The notes beneath the pieces were generated by a model. That model was not told where the DNA came from and ran no database searches. It worked only from the letters and a program-made list of their open reading frames with translations. 64,000 bases of DNA. Origin: Anaerolineales bacterium. GTDB lineage: Bacteria > Chloroflexota > Anaerolineae > Anaerolineales > Villigracilaceae. The position numbers were made by a program, and so were the translations under genes. Position 1 is the first letter of the stretch. Every line of letters starts with the position of its first letter. The DNA is taken from the NCBI GenBank assembly GCA_030834895.1, contig JAUQXA010000007.1, forward strand, positions 245,482-309,481. Direction: 5' to 3'. Below are positions 15,907 through 24,812 of the stretch, in pieces.

Positions 15907-16980
15907 TTACATTACAGCGCGGACAAGTTCCATCATGAAGAAAAACGGTCTGGCGGGAGAAATCTGGTTGAGAGTTCCAGTGAGATAAAGCGACCGCGAC
16001 GGGCACGCAAACGCAAACGAGCCAGTGGAGCCGGAATGCCCGACAAATTCCGGGAGTGGACTGAACCAAAAGTAACGCGGCAATTGGAAGTACATCAGCC
16101 CATATCCGTAGCGCAACGGGAAAAATATCTTGTTCCAGGTCATCATCCGCGTCAGCAATGCTTTATTGAAAAGCCGCCCTTCAAGAAAGGCGCGCAGGAA
16201 TATCAGACATTCCGAGGCGGTGGATACCAAGCCGCCATCTGAAATGTTGGAGGACAGATATTTGGGAACATTTGCCGGGGCGTTGTTCAAATACACGGTT
16301 GCAGGTGTCTCACCGGGACGGGGCATCGTCCAGTCGTAAAGATAGGTACGTTGCAATCCGAGCGGAAGGCAGATGCGTTCCTCGAAATTGTCCGCCATGG
16401 ATTTTTGGGTCAGGGACTGGACGATCTCGCCGAGCAAACGATAATTGAGGTTGGAATAATAAGCCCTGCCCGGCGTGCCGGGCGCAAATTGCGGAGACAG
16501 GCTGCGGGTTATCTTGAGCGCCTCATCAATATCGATGGCACGGTCATGACCGGCTTTCAATTCGTCGAGGACGCTTTTCCCATCACGGGGTTTATCCGCC
16601 TCGAAATCAGCCAGCCCGGAAGTCTGGTTGACCAATTGAAACACTTTGAGTTGGCTGCTGTAATCTGTTCCCTTGTAAACATGAATCCCGTCCAGCAGGG
16701 AAGCCGGTAAATACTCCAAAACCGCCGCTTCGGGGTCGAGACGTTTTTCTTCATACAACTGCATAACGATGGCGGCAGTGAACATTTTGGTGACGCTGGC
16801 AATGAAATACGGGGTTTCGGGCGTCATCGCCATGCCTGTGTCAGGGTTTGCAATCCCCGCCGCACCGATGAAGTCAAGGCTTTGGTCATACGATTGCACC
16901 GCAGCTACGATATTATGGAGACCGCCTTTGCCAATTTGAGCATCGAGCAAAAATTGAAACTTTCTGGTTTTCTCTTTCAT
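15907..16980 (-). CDS. Beta-lactamase-fold serine hydrolase
   Basis: The 357-aa protein belongs to the class C beta-lactamase/DD-peptidase group. It has the catalytic S-x-x-K in FIASVTKMFTAA (about residue 62), the Tyr in YYSNLNYRLLG (Y-x-N) and GHSGSTGSF near the C-terminus as the third motif. No signal peptide is visible, so it is probably cytoplasmic and acts as an esterase or peptidase, not as a resistance enzyme. A second, separate member lies at 34515-35576. It follows the F420-type oxidoreductase genes on the same strand. Confidence 0.85.
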   Translation of the reverse strand: MKEKTRKFQFLLDAQIGKGGLHNIVAAVQSYDQSLDFIGAAGIANPDTGMAMTPETPYFIASVTKMFTAAIVMQLYEEKRLDPEAAVLEYLPASLLDGIHVYKGTDYSSQLKVFQLVNQTSGLADFEADKPRDGKSVLDELKAGHDRAIDIDEALKITRSLSPQFAPGTPGRAYYSNLNYRLLGEIVQSLTQKSMADNFEERICLPLGLQRTYLYDWTMPRPGETPATVYLNNAPANVPKYLSSNISDGGLVSTASECLIFLRAFLEGRLFNKALLTRMMTWNKIFFPLRYGYGLMYFQLPRYFWFSPLPEFVGHSGSTGSFAFACPSRSLYLTGTLNQISPARPFFFMMELVRAVM

Positions 16981-17047
16981 ATTTCCTTACTTTTGCAAAG
17001 CGCGAAAAACATCCAGTGCGCGATTGACTCGTTGAGGTGCATATATA

Positions 17048-17500
17048 TTAGCACAGCCCGATGCGGATCATCACCACAGTCTGCGCACCCTTTTCCACTT
17101 CTTCCGCTCGCGGGTTTTTGTTATCGTCGAAGGTCACACCATAATACCTGGCATCACTGGGCACATGTCGTAAATGTTCCATCAAACCGGCAGCAACAGC
17201 TTTCTTATCGTCAGCGATCGGTTCCGGCAGTCCTTGTAATTCCTGTCCCTGTATGCGCAATGTAACAGGTATATCGCCGCGCAGGTTTTTCCACCAGGAT
17301 GCATGAGTAAAAACGCGCACTTGATTGCCATATTGAGAGTAACAGACAGGAGTAGTGTACGTCTTGCCGCTCTTACGTCCGGTGAAGGTGAACAACAGGA
17401 TGCTTTTACTAACCATCCCATGTAAAGGCGAACGCAGGATGAATTTCATGGTGTTGTTTACGAATGGAGGAATACCACCTCCCGATTTTGTTTGGGACAT
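17048..17500 (-). CDS. F420-dependent (Ddn-type) nitroreductase-family oxidoreductase
   Basis: The 150-aa protein matches the deazaflavin-dependent oxidoreductase family (PF04075): LLFTFTGRKSGKTYTTPVCYSQYGNQVRVFTHAS, where the GRKSGK-x3-TP turn binds F420 phosphate and VFTHASWWKNLRG is the second signature. These enzymes reduce quinones or other substrates with F420H2. It lies 2 nt from the small membrane protein gene and close to another member at 17908-18369, so the host probably makes F420. Confidence 0.85.
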   Translation of the reverse strand: MSQTKSGGGIPPFVNNTMKFILRSPLHGMVSKSILLFTFTGRKSGKTYTTPVCYSQYGNQVRVFTHASWWKNLRGDIPVTLRIQGQELQGLPEPIADDKKAVAAGLMEHLRHVPSDARYYGVTFDDNKNPRAEEVEKGAQTVVMIRIGLC

Positions 17501-17501
17501 C

Positions 17502-17885
17502 TTAATATTTTCCTTTTCCAGGGTTACGAGTTACGAACAAACCTGATATCCAAGTTGATAGAAAGATCAGTACAAACGGAATCCAGGTTCCCAGCAGGCT
17601 GGTAAACATCTCGAAACTGCGGTTGACGAGCATGGCAACAACAAAGACATCCATCGCAATCACAAAGCTGACGAAAATGATCGCGGTTTGCAAAGGGCCT
17701 GTGAAGTTGAATTTGCGAAAGTAAACCAAAGATACAATTGCAAAGAATATCGGCGCACCGATGGCGTGAATAATCAACGTATTTTCAAGCGATGTAACTG
17801 ACATTCCAATGCCCATCGTTGCGGCGCACAAAATCCAGCCGACGAAGGCGTGGGCGAGAATGACGGAATTTTTCAGAGTGTTCAT
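17502..17885 (-). CDS. Four-TM membrane protein
   Basis: The 127-aa protein has four hydrophobic segments (about 9-27, 37-54, 66-87 and 98-117) and a charged C-terminus. The ATG has an AAGGAAAAG site. It is sandwiched between two F420-type oxidoreductase genes with 2 and 22 nt spacing, so it may serve as a membrane anchor or quinone-side partner (inference). No family recognised. Confidence 0.75.
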   Translation of the reverse strand: MNTLKNSVILAHAFVGWILCAATMGIGMSVTSLENTLIIHAIGAPIFFAIVSLVYFRKFNFTGPLQTAIIFVSFVIAMDVFVVAMLVNRSFEMFTSLLGTWIPFVLIFLSTWISGLFVTRNPGKGKY

Positions 17886-17907
17886 TTTCTTTTCCTTGGG
17901 TTCTCAT

Positions 17908-18369
17908 TTATAGCTTGTTTATACTAACTTTGTACACGGGAATCTTTGACGCTATTTTTTCAAATTCGACAATAGACGTATCTTTATCCACTGGAATATG
18001 TGGTCTTGCGCCGGGCGCAATTTGCAAATACGCCTTGATAATCTTCGCTCTTTGATTGACTTCCACTTCCTCCAACAATACCTTTTCGCTGATGCCATGC
18101 CGCAGGTTGGCTTTTCCGCCAGCCGCCTTGAGATTCCGCACCCAGTTTGCTTCCTCGCCCAGCATGGACACGAGATGCCGCTCCCCGTCCACGACCACCA
18201 TGGCAAGCGGAAAACTGATCAGTTTCCCTGAGCGCCTGCCCATCACTTCCAGCGTGACCATGTAGTTTGGGAACAGTCCCAAAGAATGAAAGGACGCCCA
18301 GCCTTTATTAATCACTTTGGCAATCGCATTTGGGCGTCCTCCCCGATACAACCACCTCTTCAAAGACAT
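17908..18369 (-). CDS. F420-dependent (Ddn-type) oxidoreductase
   Basis: Start MSLKRWLYRGGRPN at 18369 has a GGAGGA site; the longer frame lacks one. The 153-aa protein shares the family pattern of its neighbour at 17048-17500: VTLEVMGRRSGKLISFPLAMVVVDGERHLVSMLGEEANWVRNL, with GRRSGK as the cofactor phosphate loop and WVRNLKAAGG as the second signature. The two are about as divergent as different subfamilies, so they probably act on different substrates. Confidence 0.85.
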   Translation of the reverse strand: MSLKRWLYRGGRPNAIAKVINKGWASFHSLGLFPNYMVTLEVMGRRSGKLISFPLAMVVVDGERHLVSMLGEEANWVRNLKAAGGKANLRHGISEKVLLEEVEVNQRAKIIKAYLQIAPGARPHIPVDKDTSIVEFEKIASKIPVYKVSINKL

Positions 18370-18472
18370 TTTTCCTCCAAGTCCAGTTACTATATGTGAA
18401 CCCGAATATACAGCCCATGACAGGTCACCCACAATCCGCTGCGCATCTGATAACTCGATTCTCCTGTTCCGC

Positions 18473-20542
18473 TCATCTGGTTGGCATCAATTGTTTACAG
18501 GAAAACCCTCCAGATTGAGCCGCCACAAGATATTCCTTCAAATTTTCATAGAAAGGGCTCTGCTGCACAAAAGTCAGGTCTTCTGTTGCTCCAGTGATAT
18601 TTCCCTGTTTGCCACGTGCCTCTGCCCGTAACAAATAAAGCAGGGTAAAGGATGGGTCGACGGCCAGCCTCTGTGAGTAGGCACTCTCCGCGTTTTTATA
18701 ATCGTCTGAACCGCAGTACCCCAAACCCTTCAACAAATGCATTTCCGCATAGGTCGGCGCGGCGGCCAGAACTGTATCTGTATCCTGAATGGCAACATCA
18801 TATTGCCCCAATGAAAGATGCCCCATGGCCGCCATGGACGATCCCAGAAGCTTTGCGTTTTCCATGCCATACAGCGCGGCTAACAAGCGTTCGATAAACA
18901 CAGGGTTCGCCCCCAAGATGTTTTTCATTTGTCCAGAGGCGTCGTCTATACGTCCCTGCCGCAGGGCTATTAATGTCGCCCACATGTACGGCCATTCCGT
19001 CTCGGGTTGCAACATGATGGACTTGTCAATATCAGCCCTGGCCTCTTCATACTTCTGAGCACGGAAGTAAAGATAGCCACGCTGGTTGTACGGCAGCCAG
19101 TCACTCGGTCTTCTTTCGATAATACGTGTATAGGCTTCGATCCCGGCGGCGAGATCGTTCGACACCAGGCTCTCCATACCTTTGATGTAATAAGGGATGA
19201 TCCAATTTTCTGGTGCCAGACGCAATGCCGTATCTGCATCCTGGTTGCCCAAAGCGAAATTTCCCATTCCCTGATACGTCAATCCGCGGAAAATATAAAG
19301 CAGTGGATTCGCCGCATCTGATTCAATCGCTTGTGTAGCTTCCTCCGCCGCCAGTTGCCTGTCAAGGAGAAATGCCTGTGCGGCCCTGTGCATGTGTGCA
19401 GCCACCGAATTTCCGACCGCTTCCGGACTGGGGGCATTCAACTGGTCCAGGGTCATGATCAAGCGCATTGTTTCCAGGAAGTCGTTTTCGGCAGTATGTA
19501 AAAAAGCAAGCATACTCAGCACCTGATAAGCCAACGTTGCCTCACGTTCGTTTGTAACTTTTACACGAACGTTGACGGTCCGGTCAAGGACCTCGCGGTC
19601 AATGACCAGGTTTGGACGTGACTTCAACGAACCGATCTGCAGGTTGATGGTCGCAGCCTCATTATCGTATTGTCCCCAAATCAAAATAATCGCACCGGTT
19701 TGTTCGGCGATCTGCACCGCCTCCGTATTGAAGTGTATGATGTCCTTGTATTCCCGAATACGGACATTCGCGACCGGGAACTCAACTTCAAAACGTTGGG
19801 TCAGGTCATCGACGATGAAACGGGTGACATCCCTCTGGCTGGAGCCGATCTGCTCGATCTGCGCAACTAGAACCATGATCTCATCCGGTCCGACAGGCCC
19901 AACCAAAGGTGCGGGTGTAACTATACTTACTGGTACGGGAGTCTCCTCGAACTGGGTGGGGACGGCAGCGGATGTGCTCGATGCAGCGCCTTTGAAAATC
20001 GGGGACAGGAAGAAACCTGCAATGAGCAGCGCAACCAGAGCCACCGCCACCCATAATAAATTGTGCGAGGTTCGCTGTCCTTTTTGACGCTTTAGCTGGC
20101 GGATAAGCATTTCCATGTCATGCGGAAAATCGGGATCCGTCCGCACCTTGACCGCGTTGCGATAAGCCAATTCCTCCAGACTTTCCGGCAATTGTTCCGC
20201 CACCGGCATGTTTGCGTTATCCACCAAGACGGGTATGACAAGTACGTTGGGATTCCGTAATGCTGACTCAACTTCAATGCGTACAAAATCATTCGGATCA
20301 TCCAACCGACGCTTACCCTGAGCGTCGGTAATATTCACCCACTGAGGCCCAATGATAACGAGGCAGACATCACAGCTGCCGACCTCCTTGTTCAGCACGG
20401 ACCGAAAATCACTGCCGGCAGGAATGTCATAAACATCACGAAAAACGTTGTTCTCCCCAAAGCTGACTTTTAGTCGATCGTGAATTCTTCCGGTAAACGT
20501 ACCACTATCCTGCCGCCTGTAAGATATGAAGATACGAGCCAT
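18473..20542 (-). CDS. TIR-TM-TPR protein
   Basis: Start MARIFISYRRQDS at 20542 has a GGGAGGGT site. Residues 1-145 form a bacterial TIR domain: FISYRRQDS, VFRDVYDIPAGSDFRSVL, CDVCLVIIGPQW, and DDPNDFVRIEVESAL whose Glu (E90 or E92) is at the place of the NADase catalytic Glu. One membrane segment follows at about 162-184, then a Pro/Thr/Val-rich linker, an extracytoplasmic domain of about 190 residues and a TPR-like array from about 410 to 689. The layout suggests a membrane receptor with the TIR inside; whether it is an NADase effector or a scaffold is open. It stands alone, bounded by a terminator-like hairpin. Confidence 0.85.
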   Translation of the reverse strand: MARIFISYRRQDSGTFTGRIHDRLKVSFGENNVFRDVYDIPAGSDFRSVLNKEVGSCDVCLVIIGPQWVNITDAQGKRRLDDPNDFVRIEVESALRNPNVLVIPVLVDNANMPVAEQLPESLEELAYRNAVKVRTDPDFPHDMEMLIRQLKRQKGQRTSHNLLWVAVALVALLIAGFFLSPIFKGAASSTSAAVPTQFEETPVPVSIVTPAPLVGPVGPDEIMVLVAQIEQIGSSQRDVTRFIVDDLTQRFEVEFPVANVRIREYKDIIHFNTEAVQIAEQTGAIILIWGQYDNEAATINLQIGSLKSRPNLVIDREVLDRTVNVRVKVTNEREATLAYQVLSMLAFLHTAENDFLETMRLIMTLDQLNAPSPEAVGNSVAAHMHRAAQAFLLDRQLAAEEATQAIESDAANPLLYIFRGLTYQGMGNFALGNQDADTALRLAPENWIIPYYIKGMESLVSNDLAAGIEAYTRIIERRPSDWLPYNQRGYLYFRAQKYEEARADIDKSIMLQPETEWPYMWATLIALRQGRIDDASGQMKNILGANPVFIERLLAALYGMENAKLLGSSMAAMGHLSLGQYDVAIQDTDTVLAAAPTYAEMHLLKGLGYCGSDDYKNAESAYSQRLAVDPSFTLLYLLRAEARGKQGNITGATEDLTFVQQSPFYENLKEYLVAAQSGGFSCKQLMPTR

Positions 20543-20633
20543 ATTACCCTCCCGACAAACCTTGTGTGATTTTATGTTGTTTATTTTACCCCCTAACAGA
20601 AATCTCAACTGTATCAGTAATGCAGAATCAAAA

Positions 20634-20671
20634 CCGGGCGTGATCGACTCATAAAAACATCGCGCCCGGTC
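20634..20671. terminator. Terminator-like hairpin after crtI
   Basis: ACCGGGCGTGAT and ATCGCGCCCGGT pair over 12 positions (one G-T) around a 14-nt loop, directly after the crtI stop and before the TIR gene. It probably ends the carotenoid transcript. Confidence 0.5.
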
Positions 20672-20686
20672 CGCCGATATTCAAAT

Positions 20687-22168
20687 TTACACCTGAAGGT
20701 AATCCACAATCCGCTGTGCCGCCTGACGACCTGAGATCATGGCGGTGGGCATGCCCGTCCCAGGGCGCGTGCTGGCTCCCGTGAAATACAAGTTGTGATA
20801 ACGCGGATGCTGAAAGTCAGGGCGAAAGTAACCCAACTGCGTTAAAGTGTGACATAGTCCGTGTGTGGAGCCTTTTACCAGATTGTAACGCTTGCGCCAT
20901 GAAAGCGGGGTGAAGTTCATCTCGAACTTGATGTGGGATTCAAGGTCGGTGATTCCCAATGAGGACAAGCGGCGGAAGACGTGTTTCCGCGCCTCGTCGC
21001 GCAACGCCGCCCAATCCTGCTCGCCGTTTTCGGACATGTGACCGACGGGGACGATGGCGGTTAGCGTGTCCTGTCCCTGTGGAGCCATGGCTGGGTCGAG
21101 TCTGGCTGGGGCGTGGATATAAAGACTGGGATTGGCTGGCAGGTCGAGGTCGCGGATGATGCTATCGAAGTTCTCGCGGTAGTCGTCCGCCAGAAAAAGA
21201 GTATGGGGGGGGAGCATCGGGTACGGCTTGTCCATTCCCCAGAAAAAGCTGATGACCGAGCACGAGTATCGCTTGCGTTCCAATGCTTTCAACTGTCCAT
21301 CGGGTGGCAACAGGTTTTGATACACGTAAGGCAGGTCAGCGTTTGCCAGCACTGCATCCGCAGCCATCCGCTGACCATTGACCAGCACACCGCGCACACC
21401 TTTGCCGTTGACCTCAATCTCCTTCACTGTCGCGTTGAAGATGAACTCCACACCAGCCTCGCGCGCCAGTTCCATCAATGCCTCGACGATCTGGTACATC
21501 CCGCCGCGCGGATACCAGACGCCGTGCGCCAGTTCGGTGTAGGGCATCAGCGAAAAGGTGGCTGGCGCTTCGAAGGGACTCAGACCCATATACACATCCT
21601 GAAACGTGAAGGCGGTCTTGAGGCGCGGGTCGTCGAAGTAGTTCGACATGTTGGCGTAGTGATTCTTCAGCGGCTTGACCTGGTGAATCAGCGGGATGTT
21701 GCTGAGCTTGAAAAAATCCGTCGGCTTGCGAAAATCGGGGCTGACCAGTTTCTCGATACCAAGGCGATAGTGACGGTGTCCCTCTTCGAGATAACGCAGC
21801 AGACCGTCGAAACTTCCAGTCTCGAACTGCTCCAATTGTTCCTGCATGGATCTCATGTCAGACGTCAGCGCGAGCTGGCTGCCGTTGTCGAAAACCAGAT
21901 GATAGGTCGGGTCAACACGCTGCAAGTCCAGCATATCCCGCATGGAAGCGCCCAGCGCAGCGAATTCCGATTCGTAGAGCAGAGGCATCACCAGTAGGGT
22001 GGGACCCGTATCAAAGTGATGTCCTTCACGGCTGATGCGGTCGCAACGTCCGCCCGCGTGGTCGTTCTTCTCGACCACGATCACATGCACGCCTTGTTTT
22101 GCCAGATGGGTGGCGGCAGTGATTCCGCCAATGCCAGCCCCAATCACGATCACAGATTTTGTTCTCAT
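20687..22168 (-). CDS. crtI: Phytoene desaturase
   Basis: The 493-aa protein has the CrtI layout: the N-terminal dinucleotide motif VIVIGAGIGGITAATHLAKQG with VVEKNDHAGGR (residues 5-42), FDTGPTLLVMP, YPRGGMYQIVEAL, and the C-terminal signature NLYFTGASTRPGTGMPTAMISGR, the bacterial-type phytoene dehydrogenase pattern. It introduces double bonds into phytoene to make neurosporene or lycopene and should be membrane-associated. It follows crtB on the same strand after 138 nt. The number of desaturation steps cannot be read from the sequence. Confidence 0.93.
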   Translation of the reverse strand: MRTKSVIVIGAGIGGITAATHLAKQGVHVIVVEKNDHAGGRCDRISREGHHFDTGPTLLVMPLLYESEFAALGASMRDMLDLQRVDPTYHLVFDNGSQLALTSDMRSMQEQLEQFETGSFDGLLRYLEEGHRHYRLGIEKLVSPDFRKPTDFFKLSNIPLIHQVKPLKNHYANMSNYFDDPRLKTAFTFQDVYMGLSPFEAPATFSLMPYTELAHGVWYPRGGMYQIVEALMELAREAGVEFIFNATVKEIEVNGKGVRGVLVNGQRMAADAVLANADLPYVYQNLLPPDGQLKALERKRYSCSVISFFWGMDKPYPMLPPHTLFLADDYRENFDSIIRDLDLPANPSLYIHAPARLDPAMAPQGQDTLTAIVPVGHMSENGEQDWAALRDEARKHVFRRLSSLGITDLESHIKFEMNFTPLSWRKRYNLVKGSTHGLCHTLTQLGYFRPDFQHPRYHNLYFTGASTRPGTGMPTAMISGRQAAQRIVDYLQV

Positions 22169-22198
22169 TGCTTTTCAATCCTTACAGGACTTTCGATT

Positions 22199-22267
22199 GT
22201 CATTCTGAGCGGAGCGAAGAATCTCTGTTTTCAAAGGTAGAGACCCTTCGCTAACGCTCAGGGTGAC
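22199..22267. repeat. Palindromic intergenic repeat (TGTCATTCTGAG family), copy 1
   Basis: GTCATTCTGAGC at the left pairs with GCTCAGGGTGAC at the right, enclosing AGCGAAGAATCTC and GAGACCCTTCGCT, which also pair, giving a long imperfect hairpin between crtB and crtI. A related copy lies at 53893-53977 and a decayed one near 50808-50875. Confidence 0.75.
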
Positions 22268-22306
22268 ACGAAAACGGACACTTGAGAGAAAGTCCTGCCT
22301 TACAGG

Positions 22307-23251
22307 TTATGCCGCCTGTTTATGCGGCTGAGTCTTTATAGCAGGTAACGCCAGCATGGAAGTCAGTACCTTCCAGATTATCCACAGTCCAGCCGCCAGC
22401 CCCTTTCGTTCGGGATACTCACAGCGCAGACAAAAGTTGTCACGTTCGATGATGCGCAGCATCCACTCAAAGCGTGCGGTATATGCGTAGCCTGCCAACC
22501 GACAGCGCCAGTTTTTGACCTGGCGGGTGCAATCCCGTCCCGCCTTGAAATATCCGCGCGCGAGTGCAACCCTTCCACAAACCCATTCGCGGTACGCCTG
22601 GCTTTTGATGTCCCACGGTGAAATCCCACGCGACTGAAGTACTTCCTGCGGGATGTTGAAATAGCCGCTTTGGACATCCTCCTGCGCATCCCGCAACATG
22701 TGGGTGATGTGCGCGGCGGTCACCGCCAGATAGCGGGCTTCGTGACACGGCGGCGGGTCATCATGCCCGATGAAGTAATAGATCGCCTCCGTGACAGCTA
22801 TCCCCAGTTTCCGCGAATAGGTTGAAAGCTCCGCCTGCGAGATGGTCCGCCCGCGCCGCGCAACGTCAAAAGCCATCACGTCCATCATGTTTCGCAGGTA
22901 TGCCTGCAAGCCGCTATTTTTTTCCGTGTCATTGCAAACCAAGTCAACCAGCATCCACTCCTCGGCGGACAGGTTGTCCCAAACTTCGCCCCGATAACAG
23001 GCATCCAGCAGGGATTGCTGACGATTGAGGAAAGCTGCTCTTTCCGCTGCTTCGGATTCGTCCAAAACCAACCCGCCGCCTGATCCCGCGTCGAGGATGT
23101 CATCCACCCAACGGAAGTAGCCATACGCACGAAAAGCATCTGCCACCCGCTCCCGATCCACAAAAAGCTGGATTGTGTAGTAGGTCTGCTTGCTAGCTGA
23201 CCTTGTGATTGCTCTGGCCAGAGACTGGCTGGCATTGATTTTCCTGTTCAT
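22307..23251 (-). CDS. crtB: Phytoene synthase
   Basis: The 314-aa protein has both aspartate-rich substrate motifs of squalene/phytoene synthases: RWVDDILDAG (DxxxD, about residue 48) and LRDAQEDVQSGYFNIPQEVL (DxxxD, about 185). It joins two geranylgeranyl diphosphates to phytoene. Together with the downstream desaturase gene it can make a coloured carotene; no cyclase or ketolase gene is in the window. A GAGG site precedes the ATG. The promoter lies in the 23252-23423 gap shared with hisD. Confidence 0.92.
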   Translation of the reverse strand: MNRKINASQSLARAITRSASKQTYYTIQLFVDRERVADAFRAYGYFRWVDDILDAGSGGGLVLDESEAAERAAFLNRQQSLLDACYRGEVWDNLSAEEWMLVDLVCNDTEKNSGLQAYLRNMMDVMAFDVARRGRTISQAELSTYSRKLGIAVTEAIYYFIGHDDPPPCHEARYLAVTAAHITHMLRDAQEDVQSGYFNIPQEVLQSRGISPWDIKSQAYREWVCGRVALARGYFKAGRDCTRQVKNWRCRLAGYAYTARFEWMLRIIERDNFCLRCEYPERKGLAAGLWIIWKVLTSMLALPAIKTQPHKQAA

Positions 23252-23423
23252 GGCTGCCTCGTCGGTTGTAACTTTTTTTCACATCTTCTATTTCTACGGG
23301 GAAAATCATTCAAGGTTGCTTGGACAAGTAAAAATAGTACGGTTGGGCTATGACCGCGCCCACATGTTTTATAATCGCCCCACTTTGAAATACCGGGATG
23401 GAAGTCCCTGATAAGGAGCAAGT

Positions 23424-24752
23424 GTGTTGAATATTTATTCTATCGAACAGGCAAAGCAAGGCATTCTCAAGCGCCAGCCGCCCGACGAATTCCCCGTTTC
23501 CAAATCCGTGCTGGATGGGATCGCAAAGTTATTTGGCGAGCCGCTCACGCCGGAGCAGGCAGTCACCCGCATCCTGATCGACGTCCGCAAGCGGGGGGAT
23601 TCCGCCCTCAAAGAGTGGAGCCAGCGTCTCGATAATCTCTCCGCCGCCAGTTTTCGCGTTCCGCCCGAAAAACTGGCGCAGGCTCTCAAATCCATTTCAG
23701 CCGGGGAACGCGCCGCGCTTGAAATCTCTGCCGAGCGCGTGCGCCGATTCCACAACCGCCAACCGCTCAACTCGTGGATGATGCAGGAAGGCGACGGCAC
23801 GCTCGGTCAATTCATCCGCCCGATCCGGCGCGTGGGATTGTACGTCCCCGGCGGAACCGCTCCCCTGCCTTCCACGGTGATGATGTCCGCTGTACCGGCT
23901 CAGGTGGCAGGTGTGAAAGAAATTGTCGTGGCCGTCCCGCCGAACCGCGCGACCGGTGAAGTGGCGAACATCACCCTCGCGGCCTGTGCCCTGCTTGGCA
24001 TCGAGGAAGTCTACGCCTTGGGCGGAGCGCAAGCCATTGCGGCTCTCGCCTACGGGACGGAATCCATCCGCGCGGTGGACAAAATCTTCGGACCCGGCAA
24101 CCTCTTCGTCACGCTCGCCAAACGACAGGTCTTCGGCGTGGTCGGCATCGACGGGCTGGCCGGTCCCACCGAGACGGTGGTCATCGCCGACGACTCCGCG
24201 TCGCCGGGCTGGGTCGCTGCCGATCTGCTGGCGCAGGCAGAGCATGATGTGCTCGCCTCCGCAATTTTGCTCACACCCTCGCGCAAACTGGCTGAAGCCG
24301 TTCAAGTGGAAATAGCAAGGCGGATCGAAAACCTGCCGCGCGCCGAAATCCTCGCCCAGTCCCTATCGAACCGCAGCGGAGCCGTCATCACCCGCGACGT
24401 CTTCGAAGCCGCCGACCTGTCCAACGCGTACGCTCCCGAACATCTCTGCCTCTCGGTCTCGGAACCGTGGGCGCTGAGCGAAAAAATCCACGCCGCCGGT
24501 GGCGTGTTCATCGGCGAACATTCCTTCGAGGCGCTGGGCGACTACAACGCCGGTCCAAGCCACGTCATGCCAACCAATGGGACAGCCCGATTCGCTTCGC
24601 CGCTCAACGTCTGGGACTTCGTCCACATCGTTAGCTTGGTTGCCCTGTCCCGTGAATCCGCTTCGGAGTTGAGCAAACACGCCGCAGTTTTGGCTCGCGC
24701 CGAGGGTCTCGAAGCCCACGCCCAGGCCGCCGATGAGCGCAGTTCAGCATAG
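23424..24752 (+). CDS. hisD: Histidinol dehydrogenase
   Basis: The 442-aa protein has the complete HisD pattern: RPIRRVGLYVPGGTAPLPSTVMM, GVKEIVVAVPP, YALGGAQAIAALAYGT, VDKIFGPGNLFVTLAKRQVFG, GLAGPTETVVIADDSA and LLAQAEHD, with GDYNAGPSHVMPTNGTARFASPL holding the zinc and substrate residues. It oxidises L-histidinol to histidine with two NAD. The start is GTG (23424) with AAGGAG 5 nt upstream; a TATAAT at 23370-23375 is the likely -10. No other his gene is adjacent, so it is a solitary copy or a fragment of a scattered pathway. Confidence 0.95.
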   Translation: MLNIYSIEQAKQGILKRQPPDEFPVSKSVLDGIAKLFGEPLTPEQAVTRILIDVRKRGDSALKEWSQRLDNLSAASFRVPPEKLAQALKSISAGERAALEISAERVRRFHNRQPLNSWMMQEGDGTLGQFIRPIRRVGLYVPGGTAPLPSTVMMSAVPAQVAGVKEIVVAVPPNRATGEVANITLAACALLGIEEVYALGGAQAIAALAYGTESIRAVDKIFGPGNLFVTLAKRQVFGVVGIDGLAGPTETVVIADDSASPGWVAADLLAQAEHDVLASAILLTPSRKLAEAVQVEIARRIENLPRAEILAQSLSNRSGAVITRDVFEAADLSNAYAPEHLCLSVSEPWALSEKIHAAGGVFIGEHSFEALGDYNAGPSHVMPTNGTARFASPLNVWDFVHIVSLVALSRESASELSKHAAVLARAEGLEAHAQAADERSSA

Positions 24753-24761
24753 TTTTTCCAT

Positions 24762-24807
24762 TTGACAGGGAATATGTTCTGTGTGAGAATTCAAAAACTG
24801 AATTCTC
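24762..24807 (+). promoter_or_regulatory. Promoter with palindromic operator for the winged-helix gene
   Basis: TTGACA (24762-24767) and GAGAAT (24785-24790) are 17 nt apart. The perfect inverted repeat GAGAATTC-N7-GAATTCTC (24785-24807) covers the -10 and the start of transcription, pointing to autorepression by the winged-helix protein it precedes. Confidence 0.6.
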
Positions 24808-24812
24808 ATACT

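Noticed and set aside
15907..16980. Antibiotic resistance beta-lactamase
   Set aside because: Motifs are those of the broad PF00144 serine hydrolase family and no signal peptide is present; resistance cannot be claimed.
21113..21997. Long plus-strand ORF (294 codons) opposite crtI
   Set aside because: It is the complementary shadow of the strongly supported crtI gene; its translation is rich in His, Gln and Val without domain pattern.
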